Assembly: GCA_964030785.1 (NCBI GenBank)
Contig: OZ034969.1
Location: forward strand, 41,249,201 to 41,313,200
Source: Siderastrea siderea
Taxonomy: Eukaryota > Cnidaria > Anthozoa > Scleractinia > Rhizangiidae
Reading direction: 5' to 3'
Length of the DNA stretch: 64,000 nt
Within the stretch, counting starts at the first letter, position 1; every line of letters begins with the position of its first letter. Of the stretch, positions 11,501 through 21,000 are shown piece after piece. The notes below the pieces were generated by a model. The model saw only the letters and a program-made list of their open reading frames with translations. It did no database searches and was not told the DNA's origin. Both the position numbers and the translations under genes were made by a program.

Positions 11501-14500
11501 ACACTATAGCTGAAGAACTTAGCTGTGACATTTTTATTGGTTAGTTGCTCATGTAAAATTCAAATCCTATTGTTGTTTGTGCACGGTCAAGGCTAAAAAC
11601 AATAACAAAAACATAAAACAAAGGACTTTGCTGAGCTTCATAACCAGATTCTTTTATTAACTATGATGCCGATGACTCACAGAAATCTGCTGATCATTGT
11701 ACAAGCTTTGATCTCGTGTTGGCGGCTCCGATCTAAACTAATCCGATGTTTTTCTAATAAATGCGCATATGTCTACAATTTGTTAAAGGAAACAAAGAAG
11801 ACCCAGTAAAGTGGCACAAGAAATGAGAGTCGTGAGAGACAAGAGTGGAAAACTTTGTTTCTCCCCAGATGAATGGCGAACAGCAAAACAAATTTCCAGT
11901 TATTTTTCACGACTCGCTGCAGCACAGGAAACTGCTGGTGAGCACCTCGTTCAGGAGGAGTGCGACATTCAAGGATTGGAAACAGAACAGCAGCTCAAAG
12001 AGTTTGAGGCAGTGGTATGTGATCAAGTCCAGATTTTAAACACCTAATTGAATTCAGTGGCCAAGAATTGTGCAGTCTCGCAAAGGAGAGCAAGCTGAAA
12101 ACAAAGTTTAAGATTATAATTTAAGTGCTCAAATGAAGCCTAACACTACTATAAAAATTAAATTTTGAAATCCAAGCTTTTGCCGATCAATGGCATCACC
12201 AGGGATAAGAAAAATATTCTGCGTAGGCCTATATACAAATGTAAAGTAAGATGTGTAAAAAGCGTAAGAATGCAGCAAGTATGTAAAATGTATAAAGCAT
12301 CAGGTACAAATACGAATAAGAAACGAATAAGATGGTCTAATGAGCAAGTGGCATTGTTTAAAGGGTCTCTCCAGATATGTTAAAATAGTCACTAGAACAA
12401 AAGGTCGGCGAATTCGCCGCATTCCTCTCGGGAGTTGAGGGTAGGTTTGTATTTCCATATGTGAAATGCTTCAACTAGGCGTAGATTTACGAGGTCGTTT
12501 TCTAGTACAATGGTCTTGATTTCAATGCCTTTGTAGTCTTTGTTTTGGCTTGTGGAAATGTGTTTCTTTACGGAGGAGTTTTCACTATCGAGATGTTCTC
12601 TTACACGATCGTGGATGAAACGTGTAGTTCTCCCGATGTAGTGTTGATTGCAGTTGTTACATGTGATTTGGTAAACAGCCTTCCTTGGTAAGCACAATTT
12701 GGTGTTGGAGGTGGGGCAGTTGTCCCTGGTGCATGTACGCTCCGTGGTGTTGTGGAAGGAAGTTCGTCTGAGGGTGTATTATCTGTGCACGACACGTACT
12801 GGTATGCCCTCTTCAGTTTCGGAAAACGTTAGTGATCTTGTGGTTCAGACGTTCAGAGGTATATGGAATCTTGAGGTTATGACCAATCTACGTACTGAGT
12901 ACGTCCTGTATTAGATTACACATGTGCTAGGAGAATGTACTGAGTACGTCCTGTCTTACAAAGTTTGTATCGGAAATCACGCACACAAGAAAACTTGAGA
13001 GATGCATATCATTAAAAGTTTTGGAGAACCCAACGGAACTGGTAAGGACTGATACATTTTGTTATTTGTGAGCAGTACACAGCCATAAAACTGGCATTGT
13101 TTTCCTCGTGCGAGCCGCCATATTGAATTGTGTGCAACTTCTTTGCGGTTTTCTTGCTCGGTTTATGAGTAGATTAACTGGCGCTGACGTTCTAGAAAGC
13201 GTATGGGCCTCATCTGGTGATAAAGACGAACTTTTCCGCGTTGAATTCGATGATGAGTGGGAAGAAACTAATAAAAATGAGGTTTCTTCAGGTTTTGTCG
13301 CACACAGTAACAATTTTGACTGCTGTTTCACTCATTTTGATGTATAAAAACTACTGAAATTGCAATTGACAGCTTTAATTTAAAGTACATTATTATCATC
13401 CAGCATCTTTTTTTAGATTGTTTAAATAAATGATAACAAAGTTTACAAAAATCGTCAATTTTGGCCCGCACAGAGGTGTAAAAATGTGCCGCAGCAAAAG
13501 GGTTAACCAGGGAACCTAGCAGAGATCATACATACGCGAAGACCAGTGAAATCTTACAAAAGGCATAGAGTTTATTTCGCAGGGCAGGTTTTTGCAAAGA
13601 AAAACAATTGCAAGCCACGTAGAACTGTAAGAAAGACACCTGATAAAAAATTGAATTTTTGGTTTGTTTGGATATACTGGGAATGGATCAATAAGTTGAG
13701 AAAAAAAGCTGTTGTCCGGAGAACATTGAAGTAAATGCTATTTTTACCTGCCGGATAAATGAAGATCTGCCTGATCCCATCACGTGGAGCGCACCACTGC
13801 TGTGCATACTAGTAAGGGGATTTGAAGAGTGCATGTTGCTGGCCTAATCTGATACAGGGGAACTAAAGGAACATCATGTATTTTTCATAGTGTTATTACC
13901 AAAATGTTACCACAACTTCTTCACTTTTATTCAATTCTAGTTCAGGTGTACCTTTCTACTTCTGGAAGGCAATTCTCAGCTTTTACTTTAAAAGCATACC
14001 AAAAAGCTTAAAGTTTAATGTTTAAAATTGTATTTCCCCGAAACAAATTCCGAAAACGTTCGAGTATTATGGGATTGTCGCGATAACCTCAACATCGATT
14101 CGCATGCGGTTATTGCCATTGTGCGCCTCAAAGTCAGATCAGCTAGTTCCCAGTCTCCTCTAGGCCCTGGATTTCCAAGATGGCGTCGTTTTGTTTATTT
14201 TCTCAGTTGGGCGTTCGGTTCACCCGTTTTTAATATTGCTTAAAAAGAACGCAGAGATGTTTTGCAAGTTCTTGGAAGTTAAGTTAATATCTGGAGTATA
14301 TTCTACTGGGGATTAATAGAGAGAAAGATTCAATATGAGCTTAAACAAAGTATAGACTGATTCGCGTGTTCTTGAAGCCAAAAACGAGTACCTTGGACTG
14401 AGAATTGTAAGCACTCCAGCATCTTGCTATTTCACTGACCCAAAAAGATTATTATTGATTTTGATAGAGGGAAGGTCGGAGAGTGTCATTTAGCTATGTA

Positions 14501-14965
14501 CAGTTTTCTGCAGTTGTAGTTGCGTGTTCTAGATCAACTCAAAAATGCCTTATTTCGTGCTTTTTCGCAGATACGAAATTAATGTGTCTAAAAACGTAAA
14601 GCTGTTCAATAGGATGTCGTTTTATTCCCCTTATCAGGGTTTGAGCAACATCTTCTATGATGGTTTGTACCACACATAAAATGTGAACTTCATTCGTTTA
14701 ATTTAAAGGTTTTCAAAGACTTACGAAACTTGGCCAAATTTAAGTGTAGAAATGGCGCACACGGGGGTCACAGAAAGTGATGCTTGTATTTCTAACACCA
14801 GAACAGGTAAAGAGCTATATGAAGTATTTTTGCTGACCCCCTTCCGTTGAAGTTTGCACGGTTTTCTCTGACAACGACTCTTAACTTCCCCTGAGTATAG
14901 TGGGCTAAACGAGGACGCTCCGAAAGAAGTAATAGTTAAGTCTTAGTAGTAGTAACAACAACAAC

Positions 14966-15011
<46 letters not shown>

Positions 15012-18000
15012 GTCTAATTATAATAAGAACCTTTCCAGAATGCTTTTTACCAGAAGATTTTCCTATGCCAAATAACTTTAACTCCAGAAAGATTCCACAC
15101 CATATGGTACTTAGTCCTCCTGTAAAATAGCTCTCATAGGGCCCTTATATCCATCTTAGTGCGATGACGTCATAAGTCACGTGACTATTTCCGAAATTTT
15201 GCATGATAATAGACATTTTAATAATAATGATTTCCTTGACAACACTGATGTTGTAACGTCATAAGTCACGTGACCAGAGCTTTTCTGAATATTTCAAGCT
15301 GCGTTAAAACTCCACTAAGCTACATAAGCCAGTAACTTTTTCCAGCGATGTTGTAGATATTTAAGTACAAAATTATCAAATAGCCATTATCAAGAGGCCA
15401 TTATTATTTTTCTTTTACAAGTAAAATTTTTTGTTGACATTTTAATATAAATGCAAAATCGAATTAGCATATTAGGTTTCAAACTATCCTCTTTGTGACT
15501 GCGTGAACAGTTTTTTTTTTTAAAAAAAACAAAAAACAAAAAAAAAACAAAACAAAACAAAACAAAACACGTGTTCATATAGTTTAGGGATTTGATTTTG
15601 GCAGCACGCGAAGAACCGGACGCCACTGTGACAGACTGTCAGAGAGGAGACTGGTGCCCTTTTACGTGCTGATACTTTGGGAATCTGGGCCCTGGGCCCA
15701 AGAGTAGTTTTCGAGCCTTTTATGGGCTTGACCGCGGTGAAAACGAGAAAAATAAGAAAAGTACTTCAAAGATAAGGGAATTATTTTCACTGTTTAAAGT
15801 TTCATACTGTACCGGTATCCTTTTGATTTACTAAAATGTATCGAACTTCGCCAAAAAACGTTCTAAGTGTTTGAAAACGGGAAACGGACTTCTCGGCGCC
15901 ATTTCTAAGAGTAATTTTGTTCAGATGCGGAACATTTAAATAGCAAAGAAACTCGTTTATTTGAGAGAAATGATAATATATTTACACTCACCCACTAATT
16001 TATATATCCTTGCTCATGTTTCGACTGCATCGTGAATAAAACTTACGAATTTAAACGAAAAAACTGCCTCGGACGTTTGACCGCGGTAGATTTATGGGCA
16101 GCCGCTCGCTCGCCGAGTCGCGGGGAACGTTTGGTCAGAACTCTGTAGAGGGAAGACTTTCGTTTCCTTTCCGAATCAATTTCGCTTGCTAAAAGTTTAT
16201 GGGATAGTGGTTTCCACTTTTTGGAGTTCTCAAGAGCAAATACCTGTCCTGGACAGCTGCGAACAAGAGCTTCAAGCGCAGCATTGGATTCGATTGATTC
16301 GCTTTCTCTCGCCTTGAAGAAAAAGCTAAGTATTACTGGTAGTTTTGCTTGATTGTTCTGAACTTCGCGTCAAAAACTGTTGCTTGTGAACTCTGCATAA
16401 GAAAGGGTTTTATCGTTTGGCAGGCTTCACTTTCACGGCCGTGTTGAACTGCATTAATTTGAACAGATTTGAAGAACAACGTTGATATTTTAGCCACTGA
16501 TTAAGCTTCATCGTTTCCTTTTTTAGCCAATGACGTAATGTTAGTGATGTCATAGGCTGATGTCATAGGCTAATGTCAGAGGCTAAAAGAACATTGCTAC
16601 AAGGTATCTGTCTTGAATGTGAGGCCAGGGGGGTATTCTGTGGGCTATTCTGTGGGTATTCTGTGGGTGGGGGTGTGCCACCGGGACACTGAAACCCTTA
16701 CCTTATCAGCAGCACATACCCATACAGCTTATACTATGGGAGTACGACCCCTGGGCTTTGAAGTGTTTTGCATTGGCGAGTCTTGATCAGCAGGAGCTAT
16801 TTAAGATGAAATTATGAATATATGAAATTCATATATTTGAACTGCGGAATGAAGAAATAAATGTAAAGAAGATCCTCGCAGTTATTAACGCAACTTACGC
16901 AGTTGCGAAAAGAAAGCCTGAAAGTTGTGGTAACATTTTAGTATAACACTATGAAAAAAATACATGATGTTCCTTTAGTTCCCCTGTATCAGATTAGGCC
17001 AGTGACATGCACTCTTCAAATCCCCTTACTAGTATGCACAGCAGTAGTGCGCTCCACGTGATGGGGTCAGGGTTCGAATCCCGGCAAGCCTGATTTTTTT
17101 GCATAAGTTGCGTTACTAACTGCGAGGATCTTCTTTACATTTATTTCTTCATTCTGCAGTTCAAATATATGAATTTCATATATTCATAATTTCATCTTGA
17201 TCTTTCCCGGGTATATTACGAACCAATTTAAAGACCTGCTCCCAGCTGGCTTGTTAGCTCAATTGGTTAGAGCGCTGCACCAGTATCTCAGAGGTCAGGG
17301 TTCGAATCCCGGCAAGCCTGATTTTTTCAGGCTTTCTTTTCGCAACTGCATAAGTTGCGTTAATAACTGCGAGGATCTTCTTTACATTTATTTCTTCATT
17401 CCGCAGTTCAAATATATGAATTTCATATATTCATAATTTCATCTTGATCTTTCCCGGGTATATTACGAACCAATTTAAAGACCTGCTCCGAGTTGGCTTG
17501 TTAGTTCAATTGGTTAGAGCGCTGCACCGGTATCGCAGAGGTCAGGGTTCGAATCCCGGCAAGCCTGATTTTTTCAGGCTTTCTTTTCGCAACTGCATAA
17601 GTTGCGTTAATAACTGCGAGGATCTTCTTTACATTTATTTCTTCATTCCGCAGTTCAAATATATGAATTTCATATATTCATAATTTCATCTTAATCTTTC
17701 CCGGGTATATTACGAACCAATTTAATGACCTGCTCCCAGTTGGCTTGTTAGCTCAATTGGTTAGAGCGCTGCACCGGTATCGCAGAGGTCAGGGTTCGAA
17801 TCCCGGCAAGCCTGATTTTTTCAGGCTTTCTTTTCGCAACTGCATAAGTTGCGTTAATAACTGCGAGGATCTTCTTTACATTTATTTAGGAGCTATTTAA
17901 TTAATGTTACTTCGAATGCGCTGTTTTGTATACTTGACGTCTGGCTGGATTTTATTTACGTTGTAGTCCTTCCTTTATTTAGCCGTGGGAAAAATTTCCA

Positions 18001-21000
18001 CTGCAACAAAAACATCAGAAATTATACACAAGACGAACTCCTCAATTTGATATCCACTTACTTCGTGAATTCATGCACATGTTGGTTTGTTTCTGTTTTT
18101 CTACATTTATTTCCAAGCGGAATTATTAGTTTTCGTAAAAGAACATTTGGACTTCCAACCAGCTTGACGGAGTCAATTCCAAAACGAGACAAATGTTTTC
18201 ATCTTTCTAGTGGAACTACAATTAAGGTTCTAAAAATAGACAAACTGTGAGAATCTGCATGTTTCTGCGTGTTTCGCATAAGTTAAACTTCGTATATCAA
18301 ATTTCAACCCACTTATGCAAAATAGACCGTGTTTAAAAAACATTGCTTATCACTTAAAGCCGACAGAATAATTGACAAAAAGATTTTCCAGACAAGTAAA
18401 CAATGCAAAAGAATTTTACCGTTAGATGTAAAGTAAGAAGAAGGGTTTTTGTTCTGGAGATCCCATAAGCATACATACGGATCCGAGAATCTTGAGAACC
18501 AACGGTGCTAACCTACCCCGGACTGGAGGAAAAAGCATAGTTGTGGATAGAAAAAAATCAGAGCCGGGATCACTCAAAAGTTCTACAAACTCAAGCGATA
18601 TAAACTTGCACGTTCACGCTGTTTGTCACACGCATTTTTTGGGTGAAGCTAACTTCATTTTACTTAGGGGGCTTGGGTACGGGCGAACGACAGTTCTAAG
18701 GCTGTAGGCTTTGTTGTTTTAAGTCCTGTTGCACTTAACACTATCTTGGGAAATTTATACAACAGGAAAATTGCGACAAGGTGAAAAAAACCGTCATCCG
18801 TTCTGGGCGTGCCTATGTTTTACTTCGTGCACAATTTTAATGTCACGCTATAATTAACTAGAGGGACTGGGACAAGCGAGCAATGACGTCGGATGCAAAA
18901 TTTTGAGCTCTACCAGTTGAGAAGTAGACATGTAAAATGAAGTGAAATGGTGAAAAGAAGTCAAAGCAAAACTGGAACAAGGTGCAAGCGAGATGACCTG
19001 AGCAGTTTAAGCAGCGAAAACTCGCAGGGAACTCCGGAAGCAAAACGATCCGATCACACTCAAATGGCGGACATTACAAAAGATGAAGCACGCCAGCGAG
19101 AATGCAGCTTGTATAAAGGAAACCAGGTGCTACGCTCAGGATCCAGCAATGGCAGCGATATGGGATGACGTCGTGCGTATCGAAAGGAGCACTAGCTTTC
19201 TTGTAAATGAACATAAAGCGTTAAAAGCAAGCCTCGAAGCACTCCAAACGAACTTGCAATTTACTCAAGCAGATGTGGATGACTTGAAGAAAGAAAATCA
19301 AAATTTAAAGGATAAGATGGCGGGAATTAATAAGGTTAATAGCCAGCTACAAGGTTGACTTGCTAGAGAACAATCTCCAGTCGAGCATCGAGCAGATAAA
19401 TATCTTAGAGAAGAAACTAGATGAAGCAATGAGCGTGCATGACGACTTGGAACAGTATTCCAGAAATTTAGTTTGAAAATACATGGAGTGCCCGAACAGG
19501 AAAGGGAAGATACAGAAGAAATTGTGCTTAAAGTGGACAAATGCATCAACGTCAACCTAGAACCTGAAGATATTGATATAAGCTATCGAATGAAAAAAAG
19601 GAAAGGCCGCCCCAGGCCGATTATAGTTCGATTTACCAACCAAATTGTATAGAAGTAGAACCAAACTTCATAGAGCTAAGGTTGGAAATTTTATAATTGG
19701 AGCTAAAAGAGTCTTCATAAATGAAAACTTGACAGCATTAAGATCAAAACTATTTAAAAAGGTTAGAGACAAAAAGGAAGATCACGACAACTGGAGAACG
19801 TGGACCTTAGATGGAAAAATTCATGTAAAAACAGAGCCTGCCAACAATTCTGCGGGTCAAATTAAGTGCGAGGCGGACCTTGCAAAATTAAAATATGCTT
19901 TCCTTTAATCTTGACCAGGTGAACTTACTGACAAGGACCAGTTTGTTTGTTAGATCTGAGCACACGTCTCCTGAAATAGTCATTAGAAAGTTAGCTGTGA
20001 CGCGTTTGAAAGAAATAATTCTTCATGTTTCTTTCTGTACGTTTCTGGACCATTTTGGAGCAATTAAGGCTATGTTTACGCGGGACCGGTCCGGAACGGA
20101 TCCGGTCCGATTTTCGGACCGGATAGGCCTTCTGTTTACACGAGACCGTTCTGGAACCGGTTCGGAACGGATCCAAAGCTGGATCTGCTGTTTTGCAGGT
20201 CCAGTATCGGATCCGATCCGGACCGGTTCCAGAAAGGTCCCGTGTAAACACCTGGACCGGTTCCAAACAGTTCCATGTAAACAGAAGCCGATCCGGTCCG
20301 GTTCGGTTCGGAACGGTTCCGGACCGGTCCCGTGTAAACGTAGCCTAAAACTCCTCTAAAAATATGCGTTTGGTAGCGTGGTTGTACTGTAGAAAAGTGA
20401 GATGCTAAAAAAGTAAAATTGTTACCTGCACTTATCGCCAATTTTTTTTGCTTTTTCCGGAACGTTTCCCTGATGTTCAGAGATAGTAACTTGTACAGCG
20501 ATATCCTTGGGTGTTTCAGACAACACAGTACTGCAAGAGTGTGTTACCGGCAGTGACGAGGCTACTGACTGCAAAACTGAACTTAAGGGAGAGGATTTCC
20601 TTGAACTCGAGCTGGACGACTCTATGTTGTCTTTCGTTAATGTTTTCAAAGCATTCTTTAAACCATGCTCTTCACCGGTACATTGCTTGGCTTTCTTGAT
20701 CTGCAAAGCAATTAATTGTTGATTACTAATTTCTTTGAAAAAATATTAATGGTTCGAGACAGTTGTGGGTATTTTAGGGTATCATTATCTCTCAAGTTTG
20801 ATTTTTAAGCTGTCATCTACTTGAGCTAAAAGCCACGTGATAAGTTCTAACGTTCTAGACCTGACGAGATTTAGGAATTCCATCGTGATGGTAAGCGATG
20901 TCCAAACTGCAAGAAAACCGTTTAAAGACCGTTCAAACACGTCTAGGGATATAAAGGTTGGCTTGCCTTGCGACGTTAACCCAAACTAACACGTGTGTGC

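Larger units (their letters stand above)
10689..13523. other. spacer between inverted arms, TE fragments
   Basis: The 2.8-kb spacer contains a fragmentary ORF at 11811, a Penelope-like GIY-YIG fragment at 12392-12880 and a piggyBac-like end at 13108-13503. The remainder (10689-11800) shows no gene. GTGCACGGTCAAGG and CGACCGTGCACAA, which are related motifs, occur near 11469 and 11579 and bound a small foldback. Confidence 0.6.
16805..17890. repeat. 247-bp tandem array with tRNA-like units
   Basis: Three units with exact 247-bp period start near 17197, 17444 and 17691. Each contains a 71-nt tRNA-like sequence plus a spacer with CATATATTCATAATTTCATC. The left flank 16805-16921 is the spacer in inverted orientation. 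Between it and the array, 16922-17068 is a piece of the 9.3-14.9 kb inverted repeat, fused in the middle of a tRNA-like unit so that only its 3' half remains. Confidence 0.9.

Noticed and set aside
17248..17812. A true tRNA-Thr gene cluster
   Set aside because: C33 in place of U33, mismatches in the anticodon and T stems, and the 247-bp satellite context point to a tRNA-derived repeat.
16805..17890. CRISPR-like array
   Set aside because: Units are 247 bp with near-identical spacers and tRNA-like cores in a eukaryotic sequence.
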